Assembly: GCA_029210085.1 (NCBI GenBank)
Contig: JARGPP010000015.1
Coordinates: 87,382-151,381 of the forward strand
DNA from: Legionellaceae bacterium
GTDB lineage: Bacteria; Pseudomonadota; Gammaproteobacteria; Legionellales; Legionellaceae
DNA: 64,000 nt
Direction of reading: 5' to 3'
The position numbers and the translations under genes were made by a program. The stretch's first letter is position 1. The number at the start of each line of letters is the position of its first letter. Under the pieces are notes generated by a model. It was not told where the DNA came from, ran no database searches, and saw nothing but the letters and a program-made list of their open reading frames with translations. This document shows positions 26,612 through 38,155 of this stretch, one piece after another.

Positions 26612-27856
26612 ATGTTTAAGCCTTTGGCACTTTATGTCGGACTTCGTTACATGCGAGCCCGAAAAAAGACACATTTCGTATCTTTTATTTCGTTTACTTC
26701 TATGCTTGGTATTGGCATGGGCGTTATGGTTTTAATTACTGTTTTGTCAGTGATGAATGGCTTTGATGAACAAATCCATAAACGTTTTTTTGGGATGGCG
26801 CCTGAAATTACTATAACAGGTGATGAAGGTGTGCTTCATGATTGGCAAGCTGCGCAAAAAGAAGTGGCAAGCGTGCCCGGTGTAGTTGGTGTTGCGCCTT
26901 TTGTCGCAGAACAAGGCCTTATTACCTATGACGGACAAGTATTGCCGGTGATGTTAACGGGAGTTTTACCCGAGCAAGAAAAACTGATTACGCACTTAGA
27001 TGAGAAAGTGTTGCTCGGAGATGTCAATAAAATGCCTCATTTTGGTACAGTTCTTGGGCGAGAGCTTGCAGAGGCGTTAGGGGTTATGGTGGGCGATAAA
27101 ATTACGATAATGATTCCTAAGGCAACAGTGAGCATTGCTGGTATGGAGCCTCGTTTTAAGCGATTCACCGTGGTTGGTATTTTTTCAGCAGGAGCGGGGT
27201 TTAGTTTTGATAGCAAGCTTGCTTTTATTGATTTAAACGATGGGCAAAAGCTTATGCAGTTAGGAGATACTGTATCAGGTCTTAAATTACGTATAAAAGA
27301 GGTTTATGATGCCCCTCGTCTAACCGACGTGATTGCAAATAAATTAGGAGAAGGCTATCGCATTGGCAATTGGACTGAGCAGTTTGGTGATTTTTTTCAG
27401 ATGGTTAAAATGGAAAAAACAATGATGAGCTTAATTTTGTTTTTAATCATTGTGGTGGCTGCTTTTAATTTGGTGTCGTCTCTTGTGATGCTTGTAAATG
27501 ATAAACAAGCAGATATTGCGATTTTAAGAACGATGGGAGCCACACCGCAATTTATTTTAAGTGTGTTTGTGGTGCAAGGTATGTTAGTCGGACTTTTGGG
27601 GATATTAATTGGACTCGGAGCAGGATTATTACTCGCATATAATGTGACTGATTTAATGAATGCTATACAAAGCTTTTTGGGTGTTCAGTTATTAGCATCT
27701 AATGTCTACTTTGTTGATTACTTGCCTTCAAAGATTTTATGGTCTGATGTTGCTGAAGTATCACTATCTGCTTTGGTGCTGAGTTTTATTGCGACACTTT
27801 ATCCCGCTTTTCGAGCGTCTAAAACAGTGATTACGGAGGCTTTACATCATGAGTAA
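26612..27856 (+). CDS. lolC: Lipoprotein-releasing ABC transporter permease LolC/LolE
   Basis: 414 residues with one N-terminal and three C-terminal membrane segments around a large periplasmic domain. Motifs [32 protein letters not shown] and the final YPAFRAS are those of LolC/LolE. With LolD it extracts outer-membrane lipoproteins from the inner membrane and hands them to LolA. Only one permease gene is present next to lolD, so the transporter may be a LolF-type homodimer, or a second permease may lie elsewhere. The stop codon overlaps the start of lolD by 8 bp. Confidence 0.95.
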   Translation: MFKPLALYVGLRYMRARKKTHFVSFISFTSMLGIGMGVMVLITVLSVMNGFDEQIHKRFFGMAPEITITGDEGVLHDWQAAQKEVASVPGVVGVAPFVAEQGLITYDGQVLPVMLTGVLPEQEKLITHLDEKVLLGDVNKMPHFGTVLGRELAEALGVMVGDKITIMIPKATVSIAGMEPRFKRFTVVGIFSAGAGFSFDSKLAFIDLNDGQKLMQLGDTVSGLKLRIKEVYDAPRLTDVIANKLGEGYRIGNWTEQFGDFFQMVKMEKTMMSLILFLIIVVAAFNLVSSLVMLVNDKQADIAILRTMGATPQFILSVFVVQGMLVGLLGILIGLGAGLLLAYNVTDLMNAIQSFLGVQLLASNVYFVDYLPSKILWSDVAEVSLSALVLSFIATLYPAFRASKTVITEALHHE

Positions 27857-28520
27857 CCCTTTGATTGAGTGTCGTGATTTGACCAAATCCTATCATGATG
27901 GCGAAACCAATGTGTCTGTACTCAAATCACTTAACTTGGTTGTGGGAGCCGGAGAATGTTTAGCTATTGTTGGACCATCTGGTTCTGGAAAAAGTACTTT
28001 GTTACATTTATTGGGTGGTTTAGATAAGCCAAGTCATGGTCAGGTATTGGTGCAAGGTAAAAATTGGCAGAGCCTATCTGAAAAATCACGCTGCATATAT
28101 AGAAACAAAAACATTGGTTTTGTGTATCAGTTCCATCACCTGTTACCTGAATTTACAGCCCTTGAAAATGTTGCGATGCCACTTTTATTGGCTGGTCGTG
28201 ATAAAGACGCAGTGATTGCTGAGGCAGAAGTCATGTTGTCTGAAGTAGGGCTTGCAGCACGTTTTCATCATAAGCCATCACAGCTTTCAGGAGGGGAGAA
28301 ACAGCGTGTGGCTATTGCTCGTGCTTTAATACCACAGCCCTTATGTGTGTTAGCGGATGAGCCAACAGGGAATTTAGATCGCGAAACAGCCGCACAAGTA
28401 TTTGATGTGATGCTTGCTTTAAATGCTTCGCGTAATACCTCTTTAATTGTGGTGACACACGATCAGGTACTCGCGGATAGGCTGGATAATGTATTAATAC
28501 TTGAAGAGAGTCGATTTTAA
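27849..28520 (+). CDS. lolD: Lipoprotein-releasing ABC transporter ATPase LolD
   Basis: 223 residues. Walker [11 protein letters not shown]-loop region [20 protein letters not shown] signature LSGGEKQR, Walker [13 protein letters not shown] and the switch His in VVTHD are all intact. [10 protein letters not shown] is characteristic of the LolD group. It overlaps the permease gene by 8 bp, so the two are translationally coupled. Confidence 0.97.
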   Translation: MSNPLIECRDLTKSYHDGETNVSVLKSLNLVVGAGECLAIVGPSGSGKSTLLHLLGGLDKPSHGQVLVQGKNWQSLSEKSRCIYRNKNIGFVYQFHHLLPEFTALENVAMPLLLAGRDKDAVIAEAEVMLSEVGLAARFHHKPSQLSGGEKQRVAIARALIPQPLCVLADEPTGNLDRETAAQVFDVMLALNASRNTSLIVVTHDQVLADRLDNVLILEESRF

Positions 28521-30491
<1,971 letters not shown>

Positions 30492-30495
<4 letters not shown>

Positions 30496-30962
30496 TAGCG
30501 AAAAAGCATTTGGCTTTAGCGACTAGCGTCATGCTTTTGCTCAGCATTATTCCTTTGGGGCCAGTGTGGGGGTTATTTAGACCTTTATGGCTCTGTTTGT
30601 TTGTTATTTATTGTCAATCTACTTTTCCTAAGCATTGTAGTGTCCTGTTTATTATGCTGCTCGGGTTAGTTTTAGATGTGCTCGGTGCAGGCGTGCTTGG
30701 CGAACATGCTTTCGCATTATTGTTTATGGCGCTTATTGTTGCAAAGCGCGCACAACGATTTCGTCTGTTTCCAATGTCGCAACAGCTTTTAGGTATTATT
30801 GTATTTAGCAGTATTTATCAAGTTATTTTGTTATTCATACAACTGATATTAGGATATCCAGTGTCTATTTGGGCTGGGGTGCTTCCTGTTGTGATGACAG
30901 TACTATGTTGGCCCTGGTTGCAATACGTGGGAGACCGTGTTTTTTTTGCGCCGGTACGTTAG
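30492..30962 (+). CDS. mreD: Rod-shape-determining protein MreD
   Basis: 156 residues with about five hydrophobic segments, starting at the ATG that overlaps the mreC stop. Typical features are the LGLVLDVLGAGVLGEHAFALL stretch and length. It is the inner-membrane partner of MreC in the elongasome. Its last 60 bp overlap the 3' end of a convergent TauE/SafE-family gene. Confidence 0.9.
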
Positions 30963-31799
30963 GCTAATCGTAATAACGTTATAAATCATAATCAGCAACA
31001 ATAAAGAATGTAGCCAGTTCGTATTTAAGTGGGTGACAATGGGTAGCCCAATTGCAACGCCAATACATCCAAATGCACTGAGCAATAATGTTTTTTTCAG
31101 GGGTATTTTATCATGCTTTAGAAAAACCAATGTTGTCAGTGGTTGTTGCATGGCGCCCGCTGTGGTCATAATAGGAAAAGCAACAGCGGGTGAGAGGCCC
31201 ATTAAAAATAAAACGCCCTGAACCATGGCAAATAAACCGATACCAACAGACGTTAATGAACCACAGATGATCATCGCAAAAAAACCAAGTGTTAACTTCC
31301 ACGAGTGGAGTGCTATTTGCTCGCCACCTTCTGGCATAAAGCCGAGTTGTTTGAAAAACAAAAGTATGATGATACCGCTAAAAGCGAATATCATAGCCAG
31401 ACGAACTTTTTGTTGAGAGAGTCGAGTCATAATATTTCCTCCCAAAATGCCACCGATGCAAGTGCCTAGTACCAAGGTTATCAGTGTCATCCAATCAACC
31501 TGTGTCATTTGCATGAAAAAAATCGACTCTAATGTGCCCGGAATAACTTGGGCGCCATTATTGACGGCAGGTAGTTCTTCATCCTCAAAGGTTTTAAAAT
31601 ATTTAGATAAAGCAATAGTTACAGCAAAGCTGCCGATGCCGAAAGTATCTGAGATGAAAGAAATGATGCCGGTGAAAGCGAGCTTTATTTTTTCTTGGCG
31701 TAAAAGTGGAGCGCTGGTTTGGCTACGCAATTTATGGAGCATAACATACGCACAAAATAGCGTTAAAAATAAAGTGCTACAAATAATAAGTGTAATCAT
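30903..31799 (-). CDS. Sulfite exporter TauE/SafE-family membrane protein
   Basis: 298 residues with about eight hydrophobic segments. Characteristic motifs are the GIISFISDTFGIGSF near the N-terminus and LVLGTCIGGILGG in the middle, the inverted half-repeats of the TauE/SafE (DUF81) fold. Members move small organic sulfonates, sulfite or other anions; the substrate is not predictable. The C-terminal coding end overlaps mreD by 60 bp in convergent orientation. Confidence 0.85.
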   Translation of the reverse strand: MITLIICSTLFLTLFCAYVMLHKLRSQTSAPLLRQEKIKLAFTGIISFISDTFGIGSFAVTIALSKYFKTFEDEELPAVNNGAQVIPGTLESIFFMQMTQVDWMTLITLVLGTCIGGILGGNIMTRLSQQKVRLAMIFAFSGIIILLFFKQLGFMPEGGEQIALHSWKLTLGFFAMIICGSLTSVGIGLFAMVQGVLFLMGLSPAVAFPIMTTAGAMQQPLTTLVFLKHDKIPLKKTLLLSAFGCIGVAIGLPIVTHLNTNWLHSLLLLIMIYNVITISLTYRRKKNTVSHVLQPGPT

Positions 31800-31896
31800 G
31801 GCGAGTTTTCACATGGCTTTCTAGGTAAAATAAAGAGCAATAAGTGTAAACTAATTTCAACAAAAACGCAAAAAAAATACAGTCCCAATAGAATAA

Positions 31897-31973
31897 TGGT
31901 GTCCCAGAGAGGATTCGAACCTCTGACCTGCCCCTTAGGAGGGGGCCGCGCTATCCAGCTGTGCCACTGGGAC
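31897..31973 (-). tRNA. tRNA-Arg(CCT)
   Basis: The minus strand folds as a 77-nt tRNA. The acceptor stem is GTCCCAG with CTGGGAC, the discriminator is A and CCA is encoded. The anticodon stem GCCCC/GGGGC holds loop CTCCTAA with anticodon CCT (reads AGG). The T-arm with GTTCGAATC is present. Confidence 0.96.
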
Positions 31974-32043
31974 TCATCAGACCTAGGAAGCAAGTTTACG
32001 CTCATATTATTTCAATCTCAATGTTAATCATTCTTGTTTTGCC

Positions 32044-32071
32044 CTTGAAATTTAAGTTTTTGTCCTCATAT
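32044..32071 (+). promoter_or_regulatory. Sigma-32 (heat-shock) type promoter of htpG
   Basis: CTTGAAA (32044-32050), a 13-base spacer and CCTCATAT (32064-32071) fit the RpoH consensus CTTGAAA-N13-15-CCCCATnT with one or two changes. It lies about 50 bp before the htpG start. Confidence 0.65.
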
Positions 32072-32121
32072 CAAAATTCAGCTTTATTTTAATTTTATTT
32101 GAGTCAGTAGGAGATATATTC

Positions 32122-34038
32122 ATGGCGGATAAACAACAAACAATGGGTTTTCAGACCGAAGTGAAACAAATCTTAGATTTGGTCGTTCATTCGTTGTATA
32201 GCAACAAAGAAATTTTCTTACGAGAGTTAGTGTCTAATGCTTCAGATGCCTTAGATAAGTTACGTTTTTTAGCTTTATCAGAAGCTGATTTATATGAAGG
32301 TGATGCCGATCTGCGTATTACACTTGAATTTGATGAAAAAAAGAAAACCATCACGATCATTGATAATGGGATTGGTTTAAGCTGGGATGAAGCTGTTGAA
32401 AACTTAGGAACGATTGCAAAATCAGGCACAAAAGATTTTTTAAGTCATTTGACAGGTGAGCAGGCAAAAGATTCACAATTGATTGGTCAGTTTGGGGTTG
32501 GTTTTTACTCAGCATTTATTGTTGCTGATAAAGTGACTGTAAAAAGTCGGCGTGCTGGTGTTAAACCTGAGGAAGGCATTGTGTGGGAATCAAACGGCGA
32601 GGGTGAATTTACCATTGCTAATCAAAAGCAAAAAGCACGTGGCACATCGATTACTTTACATCTGAAACCTGAAGAAGTGAGTGATTTGCTGAGTGATTGG
32701 CGTCTTCGTAGTTTGGTGAATAAATACTCTGATCATATTGCATGGCCTATTGCGATGAAAAAAACGGCTGAACCAGCATCTGATACAGAAGAAAAAGAGA
32801 CACAAAAAGCTAAAAAATCTGAGCCTGAATTCGAAACAGTGAATAAAGCCACAGCGCTTTGGACACAATCAAAAGCTGATATATCAGAAGAAGATTATAA
32901 AGCATTTTATAAGCATGTATCGCATGATTACCAAGAGCCGTTGACTTGGTCCCATAATCAGGTGGAAGGTAAGCAAGACTATACAACATTACTGTATATT
33001 CCAGCACATGCGCCATTTGATTTGTGGCAAGCTGATTCAAAGCATGGCTTAAAGCTTTATGTGAAGCGAATTTTTATTTTAGATGATGCAACGCAATTTT
33101 TACCGCGTTACTTACGATTTGTCAAAGGAATTGTTGATGCAAGCGATCTGCCATTGAATGTTTCGCGAGAAATACTTCAGGATAATAAGCAGGTTGAAAG
33201 TATTCGTGCTGCATGTACGAAACGTGTATTATCACTGCTTGATAAAATGAGTGTGAATGATGCTGAGACATACCAGAAGTTTTGGGATGAGTTTGGTGCT
33301 GTGGTAAAAGAAGGTCCTGTTGAAGATACAGCTAATCGTGAGCGTATTACTAAATTATTACGTTTCGCAAGTACACATACAGACTCAGAAAAACAAACTG
33401 TTTCATTGGCTGATTATGTTGCACGTATGCAAGAAGGCCAGGATAAAATTTATTATGTAACTGCTTCGAGTTACAATGCTGCAAAACATAGTCCGCATCT
33501 TGAAATTTTCAAGAAAAAAGGTATTGAAGTACTCTTGTTAAGTGATCGAGTTGATGAATGGCTTGTTGGATATTTAAGTGATTTTGAAGAGAAAAAATTA
33601 CAGTCGATTACCAAAGGGAAGCTTGAACTCGATGATGATGAAGCAAAAGATGATAAAGAAACCAGCAAAAAAGACGAAGGTTTCGCATCCATGCTAAAAC
33701 AAATGCAAGATGTATTAGGTGCACGTGTGAAAGCAGTTCGTATTACACATCGCCTGACTGATTCACCTGCTTGTGTCGTGGCAGATGAAGATGATATGGG
33801 GCTTGAAATGCAGCGCATTTTACAGTCAGCAGGTCAAGCAGCACCTCAAAGCAATCCAGTTTTTGAAGTGAATCCTGAGCATACTTTATTATTGCGTCTT
33901 AATGACATTCAGGATGATGATTTATTTAAAGAGTGGACTGAGGTGTTATTTGAACAGGCACTGTTAGCCGAAGGCGGCACGTTAGATAATCCAGCAGCAT
34001 TTGTAAAAAGGATGAATCGTTTATTAACAGCTGCATGA
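32122..34038 (+). CDS. htpG: Chaperone HtpG (bacterial Hsp90)
   Basis: 638 residues, a normal length. The N-terminal GHKL ATPase domain shows [25 protein letters not shown] and [14 protein letters not shown]. The middle domain carries FDLW and NVSREILQ, and the C-terminal dimerisation domain follows. A cytoplasmic ATP-dependent chaperone for late-folding clients. AGGAGA lies upstream of the ATG, and a heat-shock promoter precedes it, consistent with stress induction. Confidence 0.98.
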
Positions 34039-34069
34039 GGTTATTGTTGATGTTCAGGTATTTGTTGGT

Positions 34070-36274
34070 ATGTTAAAAACAGCGCTTTCGCGTATGTCGC
34101 GCGCGGTTTCTAATCCTGTTTTGTTACGTGGGCAAAATCATCATCAATCGGGTGATGTGCTCACGTTTCGCTTGAGCGATGGTCTACTCCGAGCACGGGT
34201 TAAAGGACATACTCATCAAATCTATGATGTATATATGGACTTGAGAATTTTTCCTGATACACCTGCTAAATGTGGGTGTGAACGAAAAATTAATTGCGAA
34301 CATGCAGTTGCTGCGCTATTAGCTCTGCATGCCCGCGAGACCGGGCAAGAAGATACGGCAAAACCTACTTCATCTTCTACTCTAAGTCCATTATACGAAA
34401 CAGTCATTAAAGAAGATGAAGTCAAATGGTATTCTCAGAGTCGTTCCGAAGGACACGACTTTTTTGCTTACCAACTAGGCATTTTAATCGATAAACAACC
34501 CGTAAGTATTGTGCCACTGGTTGCTGATTTATTAGAGCAATTTGGTGCTGAAACACTTGAGAATCGTGATGATACTGAGCGTTTTAGGCTGCCTATTGCT
34601 GAAGGAAAAGTACTTGAAGTGACACTCGGTCGCCTTAAACCGTTATTACGTTTATTGTGGCAATATGGTTTAAAAAGAAAAGATATCTCAGTAGATACGC
34701 TAAAACTCACACGTTATCAGCTACTTTTTATGCAAGAAGCAGAGCAAGCAATTGCGGCAAGTGCGGCACGATGGCAAGGAACTGCTGAGTTTAGACGTAT
34801 CCATGCAGCATTACTTAACCCTGAAGAAACAGCAGAAATTGTGGTTTCACCCGAGGGGTTAAAAGCTGATTTACGAAGTTATCAACTTGAAGGACTTAAT
34901 TGGCTACAACGCCTTAGAAGCGCACGACTCAGTGGTATTTTAGCAGATGATATGGGGCTTGGAAAAACCATTCAAACACTTGCTCATTTGCAATTAGAAA
35001 AAGAAGCTGGGCGTCTTCGTCGTGCAAGTCTTATTTTGGCACCAACAAGTGTATTGGGAAATTGGTATGAAGAGGCGAAGCGATTCACACCTGACTTAAA
35101 AGTATTAATATATCATGGGCTAACAAGGCACCAAACACGGCAGTTTGATGAGTATGACTTGATTATATCAACTTATGGTGTGGTGCAGCGTGATAAAGCG
35201 TTTTTCTTGAAATATTCGTTTTATTATTTGGTTCTTGATGAAGCACAAGTGATTAAAAACACACAAACCAAAACGCGGCAAATTATTCAGCAATTAAAGT
35301 CGAAACATCGTTTATGCTTAACGGGTACACCACTTGAAAATCATTTGGGTGAATTATGGTCGTTATTTCACTTTTTGGCACCTGGTTTTCTAGGTACACA
35401 AAAACAATTTCGCCAGTTTTTTCAGAATCCAATTGAAAAACAACAAGATCAAGAAGCACGTTCATCATTGGTGAGGCGTTTGCAGCCATTTGTTTTACGA
35501 CGTAACAAAAACCAGGTGGCTTCAGAACTTCCTCAGAAAACAGAAATCACACGAACAATTAATTTGCATGGGTTTCAGCGGGATTTATATGAAACCATTC
35601 GCATGACAACCGAGCGCTCTGTGCGTGAGGCAATTGCAAAGCAAGGGCTAGGAAAAAGTCAGTGGGTTTTTCTTGAGGCTTTACTCAAACTGAGACAAGT
35701 GTGTTGCGATCCTCGCCTGCTCGATAAAGAAGATGAAAGAGCTCTCAATATTTCAGCAAAATTAGATGTTTGTCTGGAATTATTAGATAACTTAATGGAA
35801 GAAGGGCGTTCGGTTTTGGTTTTTTCTCAATTTACGAGTATGTTAACGTTGATTGAAGAAGCACTGAAGCAAAGAGGTTATTCTTATTTACTTTTGACAG
35901 GAAAAACACGTCATCGAGAGCAAATTATTCAGCGTTTTCAGGCAGGAGAAGCACCTATTTTCTTAATTAGCTTAAGAGCCGGTGGTGTTGGATTAAATTT
36001 AACGCGTGCGGATACCGTCATTCATTACGATCCTTGGTGGAATCCAGCCGTTGAAGATCAAGCGACAGATAGAACGCATCGCATTGGACAAAAAAAACCT
36101 GTTTTTGTTTATCGCTTGATAGGTGCAGGTACGGTTGAAGAAGTGATGATGACCATGCAGAAACAAAAACGTGCACTGTTTGACAGTATTTTTTCTGAAG
36201 AAACGTTGAGTCGTTCTGTAGCATGGACTGAGGAAGAGGTTGCTCAGTTTTTCATGCCGCTTGCGCCGCCTTAA
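34070..36274 (+). CDS. SWIM zinc-finger SNF2-family helicase
   Basis: 734 residues. The N-terminal 80 residues contain a SWIM-type zinc finger (Cys-Gly-Cys ... Cys-Glu-His). Next come the SNF2/Swi2 ATPase motifs: Walker A DDMGLGKTIQT, DEAQ box VLDEAQVIKN, LTGTPLENHLGELWSLF, and C-terminal helicase motifs SLRAGGVGLNL, DPWWNPAVEDQATDRTHRIGQ. Such bacterial SNF2 proteins remodel protein-DNA complexes; RapA is a distant relative. It follows htpG by 31 bp and its last 23 bp overlap coaE in convergent orientation. Confidence 0.92.
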   Translation: MLKTALSRMSRAVSNPVLLRGQNHHQSGDVLTFRLSDGLLRARVKGHTHQIYDVYMDLRIFPDTPAKCGCERKINCEHAVAALLALHARETGQEDTAKPTSSSTLSPLYETVIKEDEVKWYSQSRSEGHDFFAYQLGILIDKQPVSIVPLVADLLEQFGAETLENRDDTERFRLPIAEGKVLEVTLGRLKPLLRLLWQYGLKRKDISVDTLKLTRYQLLFMQEAEQAIAASAARWQGTAEFRRIHAALLNPEETAEIVVSPEGLKADLRSYQLEGLNWLQRLRSARLSGILADDMGLGKTIQTLAHLQLEKEAGRLRRASLILAPTSVLGNWYEEAKRFTPDLKVLIYHGLTRHQTRQFDEYDLIISTYGVVQRDKAFFLKYSFYYLVLDEAQVIKNTQTKTRQIIQQLKSKHRLCLTGTPLENHLGELWSLFHFLAPGFLGTQKQFRQFFQNPIEKQQDQEARSSLVRRLQPFVLRRNKNQVASELPQKTEITRTINLHGFQRDLYETIRMTTERSVREAIAKQGLGKSQWVFLEALLKLRQVCCDPRLLDKEDERALNISAKLDVCLELLDNLMEEGRSVLVFSQFTSMLTLIEEALKQRGYSYLLLTGKTRHREQIIQRFQAGEAPIFLISLRAGGVGLNLTRADTVIHYDPWWNPAVEDQATDRTHRIGQKKPVFVYRLIGAGTVEEVMMTMQKQKRALFDSIFSEETLSRSVAWTEEEVAQFFMPLAPP

Positions 36275-36854
36275 GATAGCGTTTATGTAATGTTTTTAAT
36301 GTTGCTTCAAAGTGCTCTGGATGGCCGTCATTTTGTATCACGTCGTCGGCCAGTGCGCGCCGGACGGTTTTATCAGGTTGCATCTGAACCATTTTAAATG
36401 CTTCGTCTTCTGTGCATTGGTCACGAGCCATTAAACGCTTTATTTGGAGCGCTTCCTCAATTTCAAGTAGTAACACATGATCTAAATAAGGAAAATCATT
36501 ACGTTTGGTCAACAGTGGAACTTCAATCACAGCATATGGGCTTTGGATGGTTTTAAGTGATGCTTCTATGTGAGCGCGAATTTGTGGGTGTAAATAAGCT
36601 TCAAGCCAGCGACGTTCGGCTGGGTGTTGAATTATGGTTTGGCGCAAAGCACGCCTATTGAGTGTACCGTTTGATGCGATAATACTAGGACCAAAATGTG
36701 CTGTAATAGCGGCGAAAGCAGGCGTGTTTGTTTGAGTTAAGTCGCGTGCGATGGCGTCTGCACTGATAATATCAATACCTTGCTGCTTGAAAAAATCAGC
36801 AGCTGTTGATTTTCCACTGGCAATTGTTCCGGTTAAAATAACGGTATAAGGCAT
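36252..36854 (-). CDS. coaE: Dephospho-CoA kinase
   Basis: 200 residues from the ATG at 36854; the frame is open further upstream but that part does not look like the family. The last step of coenzyme A synthesis: phosphorylation of the 3' hydroxyl of dephospho-CoA. Walker A GTIASGKST and the motif DADAIARDLT-like SADAIARDL, plus the VIEVPLLTKRNDFPYLDHVLLL stretch (condensed), are typical. It usually sits near pilD or guaB-type genes in other gammaproteobacteria, but stands alone here. Confidence 0.93.
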   Translation of the reverse strand: MPYTVILTGTIASGKSTAADFFKQQGIDIISADAIARDLTQTNTPAFAAITAHFGPSIIASNGTLNRRALRQTIIQHPAERRWLEAYLHPQIRAHIEASLKTIQSPYAVIEVPLLTKRNDFPYLDHVLLLEIEEALQIKRLMARDQCTEDEAFKMVQMQPDKTVRRALADDVIQNDGHPEHFEATLKTLHKRYLKAAQAA

Positions 36855-37163
36855 GGTTTTCTCAAGTGTAATTTTATGTAGTTTGCGTGATGTAAAATTG
36901 AAGTTCAAGTATTCAGAGTAGGTTCTGAGGTCTAAAAAATTTAAAAGTTTACGCGTTATGTCGAGTCATTGGATAGGGTAACCTTTGGGTTAAAAATTCT
37001 GATATTAAATACCTATTATAAAAAATTATATTTTTACATCTCACCCCATAAAGGAGTGAAGTTAAACTTAATGATTGTAATTAAGTCACACCTAGATGAT
37101 AATAACACCCCAATTTTTTAAGGTGATAGCATTGGACGTCTGGTGCTTCTCAAAGAGTATGTG
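36855..37163. other. Non-coding gap upstream of the TALE-like gene
   Basis: 309 bases between coaE and the TALE-like frame. Apart from the promoter at 37075-37103 and the coaE leader I see no structured element, repeat or small gene. An AAGGAG-like site at 37051-37056 is not followed by a useful frame. Confidence 0.5.
37075..37103 (+). promoter_or_regulatory. Possible sigma-70 promoter of the TALE-like gene
   Basis: TTGTAA (37075-37080), a 17-base spacer and GATAAT (37098-37103), about 60 bp before the ATG at 37164. Confidence 0.4.
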
Positions 37164-38012
37164 ATGTCAAAGTTAAAGATGGTCAATTTGTCAGATGAAT
37201 TAATTGATCAATATTGTACTAAATATAAGCTTACCCGTGCCCGTTATGATGAAGAGAAGGCACTGCTTGAGCAAAAAAAGAATCAAGAAGGTCAGCAAGC
37301 TTATTCAGAAGAGCAAATTAATCGCTTGATTCTGAAAGTCTCTTCAAAAAAAACAGTATCTTCAGTACTGAGTTTACATGCTGAGTTAATAGGCGAAGGT
37401 TTGACTCCTGTAGATATTTTTAAGATTGCGGCACATGGCGGTGGTTCGAAGAATCTTTTAGCATATATTGAGCAGACAGAAGCATTGCGTGAGCAAGGCC
37501 TGAGTTGGCAGAGTTTGAACTTGGAAGTAGCTGATGTGATACGTTTATTGTCGCATCATGGTGGCTCAAAGAAGCTCAAAGCTTTGATGTATTTAATGGC
37601 ATTACCCCATGAGCAAAAGTAATCTTTTGAGGAATACTTTGGATTAACCGAAGTGAAGGTATTTCAGTTGCTTTTACAGTCAGGTGGTGTAAAGCAGTTT
37701 TTTCAACTGATTGCTGATTATCATGTTATAGAAGATGCTCTATTGTCCTGGAAAGGAGGGGAGGTTGAAGGGCTTTTTAGTTCAGAAGAAAGTGATTGTG
37801 AAGAAGTTACTGGTTTGGAAAAACAAGGTCATGTTAATGCTTGTGATAGTTTTGATTTTAATGAAAGTGTTGCTTGTAATATGAATTATGAGCGCGACGA
37901 TATTAGAGTACGCAAAAAGCATGGTTTTTTCTCCGCATCAGATAATGCTCGAGATGAAGATGAACGTAATGATGAGGTTTACGTGCCATCGAAAAAGCAT
38001 CGCTCTATATGA
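37164..38012 (+). pseudogene. TAL-effector-like repeat protein interrupted by an in-frame TAA
   Basis: One reading frame of 282 codons with a TAA at 37620-37622. Before the stop are a lysine-rich N-terminus, then a degenerate 33-residue unit (YSEEQINRLILKVSSKK ...). The next unit, LTPVDIFKIAAHGGGSKNLL, is followed by a helix and LREQG. It has the length, hydrophobic pattern and GG-containing hypervariable loop of TALE/Bat repeats. A further unit has LLSHHGGSKKL and, past the stop, one has LLLQSGGVKQF. Residues at repeat positions 12-13 would be HG, HH and QS. The stop falls where the previous repeat has Leu (LSWQS against *SFEE), so a TTA to TAA change explains it. The tail is acidic, ending in Pro-Ser-Lys-Lys-His-Arg-Ser. 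Start chosen for AAAGAG upstream. TALE relationship is inferred by pattern; the N-terminal 152 residues may still be made as a short protein. Confidence 0.7.
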
Positions 38013-38089
38013 ATAGTGGTAGGGTCTTTGATGTGTTTTAATTTTGGATCAAATGAAAAGTTATGTTGATTATAGGGCTTTTTTTTGAT

Positions 38090-38117
38090 TTGAAGACTTT
38101 TCTAACCTAACTATGAT
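38090..38117 (+). promoter_or_regulatory. Possible promoter of the ccm operon
   Basis: TTGAAG (38090-38095), a 16-base spacer and TATGAT (38112-38117), 38 bp before the ccmC start. Confidence 0.4.
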
Positions 38118-38155
38118 AAAATTCCGGTCTATTTTGATAACTTTTTAAACATAAC

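Noticed and set aside
31796..32005. 69-codon minus-strand frame
   Set aside because: It reads through tRNA-Arg and has no protein-like features.
37653..38012. A separate gene beginning after the TAA
   Set aside because: It has no ribosome site, and its sequence continues the repeat pattern of the upstream frame without an indel, so it is the tail of one broken gene.
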